From NCBI GenBank assembly GCA_002431345.1, contig DJEN01000058.1, positions 26,383-38,383 of the forward strand: a DNA stretch of 12,001 nt, given 5' to 3'. This stretch comes from Megasphaera sp. UBA5897 (GTDB taxonomy: Bacteria; Bacillota; Negativicutes; Veillonellales; Megasphaeraceae). Both the position numbers and the translations under genes were made by a program. Below, one piece after another: positions 1-7,212 of this stretch. The notes under the pieces are model-generated. The model saw only the letters and a list, made by a program, of their open reading frames with translations, was not told the origin of the DNA and ran no database searches. Every line of letters starts with the position of its first letter. The stretch's first letter is position 1.

Positions 1-527
1 CAGTCTGCACAAACCATGCCGACGTATTTGCCGTCATCTACGACAGCATACTGCCCGTCAGCCGGTACGTCATGGCCATTGTCTTTCGTGCTGAAGAACA
101 AATCCGGATCGTGCATCAATTCTTTGACAGTGCTGAGTTCTTTGCCTGTAACAGTCTTAATAAATTCTTCTGCCAAGCTGGCACGGTCTACGATGCCGAC
201 AAAATTGCCGTTGTCAGCAACCGGTGCTACTGTGCTTTCATGAGCAGCAAACCAGTTGGCTGCATCTTTCAAGCTGGCACTGACTTTCAATGCTTCTACT
301 TCTGTGTGAACTGCATCGCCGACTTTGACATAAAAATCAGTGACCAAAGGCTGTGCGTCTACATGGAAATAATCCAAAGCAAACGCTGTTTCCTTATTGA
401 TTTCACCTGCACGGACAGGGACAGCATCTACGCCCTGGAGCTGCTGTAATTTTGCATATGCAATAGATGAACAAATCGAATCCGTATCCGGACTTTTGTG
501 TCCTGTAACAAAAATCTGTTTTGCCAC
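1..527 (-). CDS. ppaC: Manganese-dependent inorganic pyrophosphatase with CBS domains (C-terminus beyond window)
   Basis: Hydrolyses pyrophosphate to two phosphates in the cytoplasm, pulling biosynthetic reactions (including aminoacylation) forward. I translated this frame myself: 175 codons are open and it runs off the left edge. The N-terminus carries the family II (DHH) signature GHKSPDTDSI at residues 9-18, with His10, Asp14 and Asp16 as the expected Mn ligands. A conserved block GEINKETAFALDYF follows at 41-54. Residues about 66-125 resemble a CBS domain ending in FVGIVDRASL, and about 131-175 begin a second, rather short one (YAVVDDGKYVGMV). The two CBS units are separated by only about 15 residues, so no DRTGG domain lies between them; CBS-PPases of this class bind adenine nucleotides as regulators. 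The start is GTG at 527-525, six bases after GAGGTG, and no ATG fits in frame. The gene sits downstream of thrS with a structured leader between them. Confidence 0.93.
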   Translation of the reverse strand, partial: MAKQIFVTGHKSPDTDSICSSIAYAKLQQLQGVDAVPVRAGEINKETAFALDYFHVDAQPLVTDFYVKVGDAVHTEVEALKVSASLKDAANWFAAHESTVAPVADNGNFVGIVDRASLAEEFIKTVTGKELSTVKELMHDPDLFFSTKDNGHDVPADGQYAVVDDGKYVGMVCAD

Positions 528-567
528 GATAATCACCTCATAAAAAAATTATACTGCTAGTAATCAT

Positions 568-629
568 GCCAAAGTATCCCTGAGAGAACCGTACCTGCCG
601 GCACGCGTTGTCTGCGGGGATACCTTAGC
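568..629 (-). other. Predicted structured RNA in the ppaC leader / thrS 3' region
   Basis: On the minus strand, GCTAAGGTATCCC (629-617) pairs over 13 positions with GGGATACTTTGGC (580-568). Inside it, CGTGCC (605-600) and GGTACG (595-590) form a 6-bp hairpin with loop GGCA, flanked by internal loops of 11 and 9 bases. Three pairs are G-U wobbles that exist only if the minus strand is transcribed; on the plus strand they become A-C mismatches. It begins a few bases after the start expected from the extended -10 promoter at 642-650 and ends 40 bases before the ppaC start codon. It lacks an adjacent U tract, so a classical thrS terminator is unlikely. I compared it from memory with fluoride, Mn (yybP-ykoY), TPP, c-di-GMP and guanidine classes and found no match. 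The role is unknown; a regulatory leader is inference. Confidence 0.5.
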
Positions 630-641
630 TGCTATATCTTT

Positions 642-650
642 ATTATATCA
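642..650 (-). promoter_or_regulatory. Extended -10 promoter candidate for ppaC
   Basis: The minus strand reads TGATATAAT here, a perfect TATAAT preceded by the TG of an extended -10 element. It lies about 9 bases after the thrS stop codon. The -35 position falls inside the thrS 3' end and shows CGTAAG, not a recognisable -35, so the extended -10 would have to carry recognition. Transcription would start near 635, giving a leader of about 108 bases before the ppaC GTG that contains the fold at 568-629. A second TATAAT on the minus strand at 553-548 has no well-spaced -35 and lies too near the ribosome binding site. Confidence 0.45.
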
Positions 651-658
651 CAAATCGA

Positions 659-2566
659 TTAGCCCTTACGAGTCGTCATCAATTCCTGAATATGGGCAAC
701 GACTTCGTCAATGTCTTTGGCGCCTAAATCGCCTTTGGAACGGTCACGCAGTCCCAACGTACCGTTTTCCATTTCTTTGTCACCGACGACAGCCATGTAC
801 GGTACTTTTTCCATCTGAGCCTTGCGAATCTTGTAGCCGATTTTTTCGCTGCTTTCATCGACTTCAGCACGAATGCCTGCTTTTTTGAATTTTTTAGCCA
901 GTTCTTTGACATATGCCAAGTGTTTATCCGAAATCGGCAGGAATTTAATCTGTACCGGAGCCAGCCATACTGGGAATGCACCGGCATAGTTTTCTGTCAA
1001 GACGCCGAGGAACCGTTCGATGGAGCCGAATACAGTACGGTGAACCATGACCGGACGATGTTTCTGGCCGTCTTCACCAATATACGTCATGTCAAACCGT
1101 TCCGGCATAAGCATATCAAGCTGAATCGTGCCGCACTGCCATGTACGTCCGATAGAGTCTTTGACATGGAAGTCCAGTTTCGGGCCGTAGAATGCACCGT
1201 CGCCTTCATTGACTTGGAACGGAACGCCTTTTTCTTCAATAACTTCACGCAGCGTATTGGTTGCCAATTCCCAAATTTCATCAGAACCCATGGAATCTTC
1301 CGGACGCGTAGACAATTCAACATGATATTCCAAGCCGAATGTCTTGTATGCTTTGTCGATTAAATCCATAACACCGGAAATTTCCTGCTTCATCTGGCTC
1401 GGCAGCATGAAAATGTGCGCATCATCCTGCGTGAAACAGCGCACACGGAACAAACCGTGCAGTGCGCCGTGCAGTTCATGACGGTGGACAATACCCAATT
1501 CTGCCATACGCATTGGGAAATCACGATAGCTGTGAACGTTGCTCTTATAAACGAGAATGCCGCCCGGGCAGTTCATCGGTTTGATTGCATAAGGCTGTTC
1601 ATCAATCGTCGTAAAGTACATGTTGTCGCGGTAATGATCCCAGTGGCCGGACTGTTCCCAAAGCTGGCGGTTCAAAATGAGCGGTGTCATGATTTCATCA
1701 TATTCTGCTTCATCATGCAGTTCATGCCAGAATTTGAGCAGGTTGTTGCGCAGTACCATTCCCTTCGGATGGAAGAACGGGAAGCCAGGGCCTTCTTCAT
1801 GGAAGCTGAACAGGTCGAGCTGTTTGCCCAATTTACGATGGTCGCGTTTTTCTGCTTCTTCCATCATCTTCAAATACGCTTCCAAATCCGATTTCTTTTC
1901 AAATGCCGTGCCGTAAATACGCTGCAGCATCTTGTTCTTTTCATCGCCGCGCCAGTACGCACCAGCTACCGTGCGGAGCTTGAAGGCTTTGACCTGACCG
2001 GTTGTTTCACAGTGCGGACCTGCACAAAGATCGACAAAATCGCCTTGGCGATACAATGAAATAACAGCATCTTGCGGCAAGTCTTCAATCAATTCTACTT
2101 TATAATCCTGACCAGCATCTTTAAACAATTTCAATGCATCTTCACGGGATACGACTTCTTTCGTAAGAGGCAGGTTTTCTTTGACGATTTTTGCCATTTC
2201 TTTTTCAATCGCTGCAAAATCATCCTGCGTAAATCGATGTTCCGTATCCATATCATAGTAGAAACCGTTTTCAATAGACGGGCCAATTGCAAATTTTACG
2301 CCCGGGAACAAATGCTGGATAGCCTGTGCCATAATGTGAGATGCTGTATGGCGAAGTGTATCTTTCCCTTCCTGTGCGTCAAAAGTAAGAAATTCTACAG
2401 TCGAGCCGTCTACGATGGTTTCTCTCAAATCGGTAACTTCCCCGTTTACTTTTGCGACTAACACTTTTTTTGCCAGACTATTGCTGAGCTGTTTGACAGC
2501 GTCATATAACGAAATGCCATCGGCAAATGACTTTTTGCTGCCATCTTTTAACACTAATTCTGCCAT
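659..2566 (-). CDS. thrS: Threonyl-tRNA synthetase
   Basis: Class II aminoacyl-tRNA synthetase that attaches threonine to tRNA-Thr and clears mis-charged Ser-tRNA-Thr. From the chosen start the protein is 635 residues, normal for bacterial ThrRS. In order it shows an N-terminal TGS domain (about 1-60), and the editing domain with HTASH and the downstream DLCAGPH metal site. The catalytic core follows, with MNCPGG (the Zn-binding Cys), the motif 2 region around FRVRCFTQDDAHIF, and motif 3 GSIERFLG. A C-terminal anticodon-binding domain begins at PVWLAPVQ. An ATG at 2587 gives 7 more residues, but the ribosome binding site AAGGAGG lies inside that extension, nine bases before the ATG at 2566, so the shorter form is preferred. 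Expression is controlled by the T-box leader immediately upstream. The stop is TAA at 661-659. Confidence 0.97.
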   Translation of the reverse strand: MAELVLKDGSKKSFADGISLYDAVKQLSNSLAKKVLVAKVNGEVTDLRETIVDGSTVEFLTFDAQEGKDTLRHTASHIMAQAIQHLFPGVKFAIGPSIENGFYYDMDTEHRFTQDDFAAIEKEMAKIVKENLPLTKEVVSREDALKLFKDAGQDYKVELIEDLPQDAVISLYRQGDFVDLCAGPHCETTGQVKAFKLRTVAGAYWRGDEKNKMLQRIYGTAFEKKSDLEAYLKMMEEAEKRDHRKLGKQLDLFSFHEEGPGFPFFHPKGMVLRNNLLKFWHELHDEAEYDEIMTPLILNRQLWEQSGHWDHYRDNMYFTTIDEQPYAIKPMNCPGGILVYKSNVHSYRDFPMRMAELGIVHRHELHGALHGLFRVRCFTQDDAHIFMLPSQMKQEISGVMDLIDKAYKTFGLEYHVELSTRPEDSMGSDEIWELATNTLREVIEEKGVPFQVNEGDGAFYGPKLDFHVKDSIGRTWQCGTIQLDMLMPERFDMTYIGEDGQKHRPVMVHRTVFGSIERFLGVLTENYAGAFPVWLAPVQIKFLPISDKHLAYVKELAKKFKKAGIRAEVDESSEKIGYKIRKAQMEKVPYMAVVGDKEMENGTLGLRDRSKGDLGAKDIDEVVAHIQELMTTRKG

Positions 2567-2847
2567 TACAAACATCCTCCTTAACATAAAAAGCTCCCGT
2601 CCTCAAGGGACGAGAGCATACTCACGTGGTTCCACCCTAGTTCAGCAGCCTAGACTACTGTACTCAAGCGCGGTAACGGAACGACCGGACTGCCATACTC
2701 AAATTCCGGCAGTCAGCTCCAAGGCGGTAATACACTACGGCATCAAAAGCACTCACACCATCCATGCTTCTCTCTGCATAACACCCTGCTAGGTATCATG
2801 TCCTTGTCATCGCTTATATACATATTTTTATGCACATCTCTATGCAT
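2567..2847 (-). promoter_or_regulatory. T-box riboswitch leader of thrS, threonine specifier ACC
   Basis: Transcription attenuator that senses uncharged tRNA-Thr. The leader runs from the expected start near 2847 to the thrS start and fills most of the 373-base gap between csm6 and thrS. The base of stem I is CAAGG (2806-2802) paired with CCTTG (2724-2720). Directly above it on the 3' side the specifier loop reads TTACCG, with ACC (Thr) at 2728-2726. The conserved T-box AGGGTGGAACCACG lies at 2636-2623. Its bulge TGGAACC would pair with a tRNA ending in UCCA. AGGG and ACG can pair with CCCT and CGT of the 5' half of the terminator, giving the standard antiterminator with a seven-base bulge. 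Uncharged tRNA-Thr should stabilise this form and switch thrS on. Confidence 0.93.
2588..2617 (-). terminator. T-box attenuator terminator of thrS
   Basis: On the minus strand GCTCTCGTCC (2617-2608), a five-base loop, and GGACGGGAGC (2602-2593) make a 10-bp stem with one G-U pair, followed directly by TTTTT (2592-2588). This is a textbook intrinsic terminator. Its 5' arm overlaps the strand that pairs with the T-box motif, so terminator and antiterminator are mutually exclusive. Confidence 0.93.
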
Positions 2848-2853
2848 GCGTAA

Positions 2854-2882
2854 ATTATACGACTGGAATACGGCCTTGTCAA
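2854..2882 (-). promoter_or_regulatory. Consensus housekeeping promoter of thrS
   Basis: The minus strand has TTGACA at 2882-2877 and TATAAT at 2859-2854 separated by exactly 17 bases, a perfect match to the sigma-70/sigma-A consensus at both hexamers. The expected transcription start is near 2847. Such a strong promoter fits an attenuator-controlled gene, where regulation acts after initiation. It lies about 58 bases beyond the csm6 stop codon. Confidence 0.92.
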
Positions 2883-2939
2883 GGCTACTTTCAAAAAACT
2901 ATGTTCTATTGGCATAAATCGGAAAAATCATCTTTTGCA

Positions 2940-4280
2940 TTATGGTTTCAGCGTATTTTCTATCCATTGGTTTATTTGTTTATATGCCATACGCTGGCGG
3001 TTTATTTCCTGGCCGCACGTCAAAGAAAGCAAGTGCCAGCATGATTGGATAATATCGCCGGGATTCATGCCGGTTCGCTGTATGACAATATCTTTCGTAA
3101 CATTGACAATTTCATGGGCCGTGTTATTGCGCAGTTTACGTATGTTCTCGATATTTTGCTCATTCATCAATGAATCTCCCATAAATGAAGCATGCTTTTC
3201 GGCATCTGCAACAGCACCCTGCTGCCCGGCAAAATCGAAAATCTGATAGAGAAGGATAAATGAAAGTTCGCTGTCATAATATGTTGAGTGAAATTTTTCA
3301 TCTAAAAATGCTACCAATTCTCTGCCCAATGGTTTTTGCAGCAATGTTTCCCGTCTCAGTATTCGTTTGCCGCGTATTTTTTCCCGATAGTCCAGCACAG
3401 GAATCGTTATATTCGTTTTGACATATGCCAAAAACAGTTCATATAAAAACGGAGACAACTGTACCATAAGATGGGCATACTGACTTTTTTCCTGATGAAT
3501 CTGCATGGTTAAGAGGTATTCTGTTAGTGTTTCTGCGTTTTTTTCTATGGGGAAGAGTTTATTTCCTTGATATTTGCGCATAATTTGCTGAGCCGCTTTG
3601 GTTTGCAAATCTGCCCGATACATCGCAAAATGAATCAATTTTTTTGTGCTGTCCGGAATACCGGGATTTCCCTTGCAGAATGCCCACGCCCCGGTATATT
3701 CGTATTGATTGACAAGGGACATCAATTCGTATTTTTCCCGATAAAGGCGCAATACTTCCAAATGCGGCTCGGAACAGCGATTTTCTGTTCCTGCTTCATC
3801 GTCTTCATTACACATTAACAATTCTTCTGTATCTTCTTTATCTTGTACCGGTGCGGCATACACATTAGAGCGCTTTTCCGGCGAAGCAACTTGGATGCCC
3901 CGGCACCAATCGTATTCTGTCGCCATGATAGCTAAGATAGCCTTAATCTGCGGTGTTCCGGAACTAAGGTTGAGCAGGATTTCTGCTTCTGGATATGCCC
4001 GGTGAACATCGAAAACAGCCTGCGGCAAATGATGCAAATACGCATCATATAAATGCGCATTCGTAATCCCGGAACGGATTTCCTGTACGGGACACCCCGG
4101 CTGAACATGTTCTACGCCTAATGTATACATATGTGTCTTTTCTTCACGTTCTGCCATTTCAGCCGTATAATATAAGACAACTTGATCTGGCTGATAATGG
4201 CGCAAAATATGAAGACATGCACCGTCTCGGCAGTTGCGCACGGGATCCGTCGTTCCTACAGGCGAAAATAAAATTTTCAT
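2940..4280 (-). CDS. csm6: Csm6, CARF-HEPN ribonuclease of the type III-A system
   Basis: Stand-alone collateral RNase activated by cyclic oligoadenylate made by Csm1 when the Csm complex binds target RNA. The protein is 446 residues, usual for Csm6. The N-terminal CARF domain (about 1-142) starts with the strand MKILFSPVGTTDP and carries the ligand-site motif NLSSGTPQ at 104-111. A charged, acidic linker (about 145-170) leads to a helical region and the C-terminal HEPN domain. There RNNTAH at 384-389 supplies the RxxxxH catalytic pair Arg384 and His389. The start ATG follows AAAGGAG by seven bases, and the gene begins 12 bases after cas6. It is the last gene of the cas operon. Activation by cA6 or cA4 cannot be told from sequence. 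In type III systems this activity causes broad RNA degradation and growth arrest during phage infection. Confidence 0.9.
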   Translation of the reverse strand: MKILFSPVGTTDPVRNCRDGACLHILRHYQPDQVVLYYTAEMAEREEKTHMYTLGVEHVQPGCPVQEIRSGITNAHLYDAYLHHLPQAVFDVHRAYPEAEILLNLSSGTPQIKAILAIMATEYDWCRGIQVASPEKRSNVYAAPVQDKEDTEELLMCNEDDEAGTENRCSEPHLEVLRLYREKYELMSLVNQYEYTGAWAFCKGNPGIPDSTKKLIHFAMYRADLQTKAAQQIMRKYQGNKLFPIEKNAETLTEYLLTMQIHQEKSQYAHLMVQLSPFLYELFLAYVKTNITIPVLDYREKIRGKRILRRETLLQKPLGRELVAFLDEKFHSTYYDSELSFILLYQIFDFAGQQGAVADAEKHASFMGDSLMNEQNIENIRKLRNNTAHEIVNVTKDIVIQRTGMNPGDIIQSCWHLLSLTCGQEINRQRMAYKQINQWIENTLKP

Positions 4281-4292
4281 CTTAAAACTCCT

Positions 4293-5042
4293 TTACAAAA
4301 TAGTAGTCGTCACTGCACCCATACCAAGGGCTGTTTTCACACCAATGCCGGCATAGGGAGCAAATGCCGCCAACAATCCCTGCAGTCGTTTCAGCATATC
4401 ATACCCAAAAAATTGATAATGCAGCCAACCATCACAACCGTAAATCGTACTGCCATTGACCGAAAATGTTTGTGAGCGAAGCTGGTATTTTGTCAGGCGG
4501 CAATGAGACACCAACTGCTCTAACAGCCCATCCTGTTCCATTGTTATTGTTTCTGAAAATACATTCCAACGCTGCAGCAGACTTTGATAAAAGAGACGTA
4601 TATCCGGCAAAATAACATACCGGCCATTTTGTTTAAAACTTACCACACTCAAGCAATGCCATGCAGCACCAGCTGGTGCTGCAGCCGCTTTGATAAATTG
4701 TTGTGTCAAGTCTTCAAAGCTCGTCTGCGCCATGATTTTCATATCTTTAAGGCCAACTGCATATTGCTTCTGCTGCAGCCAAAGCGTATCCACCGTCTGC
4801 AGCGGCAAAACCAATCGCTTATATGCATCATCCGTCAATGTGCTAATACGCCAAAAGGCATTCTGCCGCTTGGCATCCCAGTACACAGTCTGGCTGTACG
4901 GACGCAGCGTTAGCTGATGATATAAAGACGCGCTGTCCGATGCAATGTGTTCCATTAACGCACCATGAAAAACAGAACCCATGGAAGGACGAATATGGCG
5001 TTGCTTTGGCATAACCAATGGTATTTCAATACATCTCAGCAT
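4293..5042 (-). CDS. cas6: Cas6, CRISPR pre-crRNA processing endoribonuclease
   Basis: Metal-independent RNase of the RAMP superfamily that cuts the repeat in pre-crRNA to give crRNAs with an 8-base 5' tag. With the ATG at 5042 it is 249 residues, typical for Cas6. The C-terminal glycine-rich loop GIGVKTALGMG (232-242) is the family hallmark. The N-terminus carries a segment around MGSVFHGALMEH (21-32) where His26 is a plausible catalytic residue; this assignment is by position only. The chosen ATG overlaps the csm5 stop in ATGCTGA and has GAGG eight bases upstream. A start at 5081 would add 13 residues and overlap csm5 by 46 bases, so it is less likely. The place between csm5 and csm6 is usual for type III-A loci. 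The overall sequence is divergent, so annotation pipelines may call it hypothetical. Confidence 0.85.
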   Translation of the reverse strand: MLRCIEIPLVMPKQRHIRPSMGSVFHGALMEHIASDSASLYHQLTLRPYSQTVYWDAKRQNAFWRISTLTDDAYKRLVLPLQTVDTLWLQQKQYAVGLKDMKIMAQTSFEDLTQQFIKAAAAPAGAAWHCLSVVSFKQNGRYVILPDIRLFYQSLLQRWNVFSETITMEQDGLLEQLVSHCRLTKYQLRSQTFSVNGSTIYGCDGWLHYQFFGYDMLKRLQGLLAAFAPYAGIGVKTALGMGAVTTTIL

Positions 5043-6205
5043 GGAAATACCTCTTTCATAGATGCTAATCCTAAAATCCAACGGTCACTGTCTGCCCAAG
5101 CTAGTTTTAAAGTCCGCGGCGTCAAGCCGTCATCCTTTTGCAAATGATGGTGGCAATTTCTCCGAGTAAAGAGCACTCGGTCAAAGAAACTAGCCAGAAT
5201 TTTCTGGCCTTCCTTTTCCGGTGCCAACGCATAGTAAACCGTCTTTGAAAAAAAGCCTGTACCACCGCCAAGAAGGACATCTGCTAAATCACTTTCAGCA
5301 AATTCCCCACGATATTCACGGCCAAAGCGTCGTTTTTCCATCATAAGGCCAAAGGCAAGATAATCCCGCAGCCATTGCAAGATATCATCAGCCCTATGAA
5401 TGCCGATAAGTTTGATTATATCTCGGTTTAGTGTCAAGGAAAAACGCAGTTTTCTGCCTGTGGGAATACATTCGCGGAATATAGGCAGTGAGTGCATTCT
5501 TAGTCCTTCGCCGCGAATAGCAGACACATCATATTTTTGCAGAATGACCGTTCCCTTATCTTTTCCTACGAGCATTGCATCGCTGACAGAGATACCCTTC
5601 ATAACGCTTTGCAGGGCATCACTTGGATTTTTTGTATGCTGCGGCAAGAGAGAAAACGCCTGCCTTTCCAGCTGCGCTGCAATGGATTGAACAGCTTTGC
5701 GATTCGTTCCGGCCATAAGACTGCGAAGTTGCGGCCAAAAACTGCGGTAAGCGTCCGGCTGCTGCCGGATGCAGTGAAATAAAATAGCCGAGCGGATAGC
5801 CCCTTTCAAGCTGCTGCCGGGAATATACGGTATGCCATCAGGCGTTTTTACTTGCCGCACGATATCATTGCACTCTTTCCTCGAATCTTTGACAAAATAA
5901 ATAGGTGCAGAATCACTGCTGATTTGCGAAATCAACGATACTGGGTTGCCTAACTGTGTAGACTTCAGCCAAGAATATAATTTCAAATTTTTTATTTTCA
6001 AAACTTGATGGGCATAATCATCGATTAAATCATGGTGCAGCAAAAAACGCATCCATTTGGCATGATCTAAAAAATACGCACAAGGCTGTTTTCCTGTGAC
6101 AAAAAAATATTCATATGGCTTCAAGACTTGACCATTACCAATGTGGATTGGACTGATGCATGTCAATTCATATATTTTACGTTCCCACTTCGTTTCATCT
6201 ATCAT
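5036..6205 (-). CDS. csm5: Csm5, RAMP subunit of the type III-A effector complex
   Basis: Cas7-family subunit capping the crRNA 3' end of the Csm complex; in studied systems it also helps crRNA maturation by recruiting host nucleases. The 389 residues begin with a typical RAMP strand, YELTCISPIHIGNG (12-24), followed by YIPGSSLKGAIRSAIL (127-142), the conserved PGSSLKG loop shared with Csm3. A late glycine-rich stretch LLGGGTGFFSKT (311-322) matches the second conserved region of Csm5. The start ATG overlaps the csm4 stop as ATGA, and its own stop overlaps the cas6 start, so translation is probably coupled through all three genes. Full length, no frameshift or stop seen. Confidence 0.9.
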   Translation of the reverse strand: MIDETKWERKIYELTCISPIHIGNGQVLKPYEYFFVTGKQPCAYFLDHAKWMRFLLHHDLIDDYAHQVLKIKNLKLYSWLKSTQLGNPVSLISQISSDSAPIYFVKDSRKECNDIVRQVKTPDGIPYIPGSSLKGAIRSAILFHCIRQQPDAYRSFWPQLRSLMAGTNRKAVQSIAAQLERQAFSLLPQHTKNPSDALQSVMKGISVSDAMLVGKDKGTVILQKYDVSAIRGEGLRMHSLPIFRECIPTGRKLRFSLTLNRDIIKLIGIHRADDILQWLRDYLAFGLMMEKRRFGREYRGEFAESDLADVLLGGGTGFFSKTVYYALAPEKEGQKILASFFDRVLFTRRNCHHHLQKDDGLTPRTLKLAWADSDRWILGLASMKEVFPC

Positions 6206-7209
6206 ATTACCAACCCCGCATATAATCCCTTACCATAACGCCATACCGGATGCGATGTCTGACTGCCGACATTGGCCAAGGTTCCTTGGATTTTTGTAGG
6301 AAAACACGAACCGGCTCCAATCATATAGACATCGTTTTTCTTCTGCATAACATCTCCATCCGGTGTCAAAAAGCCGCTGCGGCGGCAAAGCACATACTGC
6401 CCGTCTTTGACGCAAGCTGCCTCATCCGGTGTCGGCAGCAGCGAAGAAAGGCACATATACGCTGATGCATCCATTCGCGTCAGCATCTGATATAATGCAG
6501 CATCATCTTCATACAGTCCCAATTCATCCATATCAATAGGTTCTTCACGAAAATGAAATTTACCATAGCCACTGCTGCGTTTTCCTCCCATACCAGAAAG
6601 GCCTAGCATGATCAATAATTCCAATAACCAATTTTTATCTTCTTCATTTTCATACCCCAATACGCCGTATAGTCCCGCATTTTTTACAAATTGAATTTGA
6701 TGCACATAATACGGCCGAGGAATATCTGCACTGCAGTTCACGCGGACAAGAAGCTGATCATAGCTGACTGTACAATCGTCACCCGCAAAGGACGTTCCGT
6801 TTTTTACCGACTGTAAGAATGTATCAAGCTGAGAAACTCGAATATATGAGAGCTTCTTTTGTTTTTTCTGCAGCGTCGCTTCTTTGCGAAACGCCATGTA
6901 TCCGTACGAAAGCGATGGTTTTATACGTTCTATCTGCAAAACAGGTTTTGGTACATATAAATGCAGTCCATTTTTTTCATCACTGATATACGGAAATAAA
7001 TCAGAAAAGATAAGACTGCCGTTTACGGCACTATCATGAAGATGCTGTATTCCTGCTGTATTGCCGCAGGCAGCCAATTCACAGCATAAGGCACCAAACA
7101 AACTATCCGACCGATACGTCAACGAACTTTGTTCCAGCTTGCCACCGTTTTCAGCACCGCCAAAATGAATTGGCGTATCAAATTGTAAAGCGTAAAGCAC
7201 GTAATTCAT
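6202..7209 (-). CDS. csm4: Csm4, Cas5-like subunit of the type III-A effector complex
   Basis: RAMP protein that binds the crRNA 5' tag and holds Csm1 at the base of the complex. The 335-residue protein starts with YVLYALQFDTPIHFGG (3-18), contains SLTYRSDSLFGALC (29-41), a block characteristic of Csm4, and a glycine-rich loop GLSGMGGKRSSGYGKF (203-218) that contacts crRNA in the family. The gene begins three bases after the csm3 stop with only a weak purine-rich ribosome binding site (GAAAG), suggesting coupling to csm3 translation, and its TGA overlaps the csm5 ATG. No defects seen. Confidence 0.9.
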   Translation of the reverse strand: MNYVLYALQFDTPIHFGGAENGGKLEQSSLTYRSDSLFGALCCELAACGNTAGIQHLHDSAVNGSLIFSDLFPYISDEKNGLHLYVPKPVLQIERIKPSLSYGYMAFRKEATLQKKQKKLSYIRVSQLDTFLQSVKNGTSFAGDDCTVSYDQLLVRVNCSADIPRPYYVHQIQFVKNAGLYGVLGYENEEDKNWLLELLIMLGLSGMGGKRSSGYGKFHFREEPIDMDELGLYEDDAALYQMLTRMDASAYMCLSSLLPTPDEAACVKDGQYVLCRRSGFLTPDGDVMQKKNDVYMIGAGSCFPTKIQGTLANVGSQTSHPVWRYGKGLYAGLVI

Positions 7210-7212
7210 AGG

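Noticed and set aside
72..449. Open frame on the plus strand across ppaC
   Set aside because: It lies antisense to a gene with clear family II pyrophosphatase motifs and its product resembles nothing; it is a shadow of the real frame.
568..629. Stem-loop as an intrinsic terminator for thrS
   Set aside because: Only three T residues follow the stem and the T7 run at 547-541 is about 20 bases away, so it does not fit an intrinsic terminator.
572..630. Plus-strand stretch CCCTGAGAGAACC resembling the CTGAGA core of a TPP riboswitch
   Set aside because: The other conserved TPP elements are missing, no plus-strand gene follows, and the G-U pairs show that the fold belongs to the minus-strand RNA.
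1415..2059. Long plus-strand open frame (214 codons) opposite thrS
   Set aside because: It is antisense to the conserved catalytic core of ThrRS, and the predicted protein is rich in Cys/Phe/His in a way typical of antisense frames.
2893..2916. Weak hairpin plus T6 as cas operon terminator
   Set aside because: The stem is only 4-5 bp and AU-rich with a 9-base loop; too weak to list as a terminator, though kept as context for a finding.
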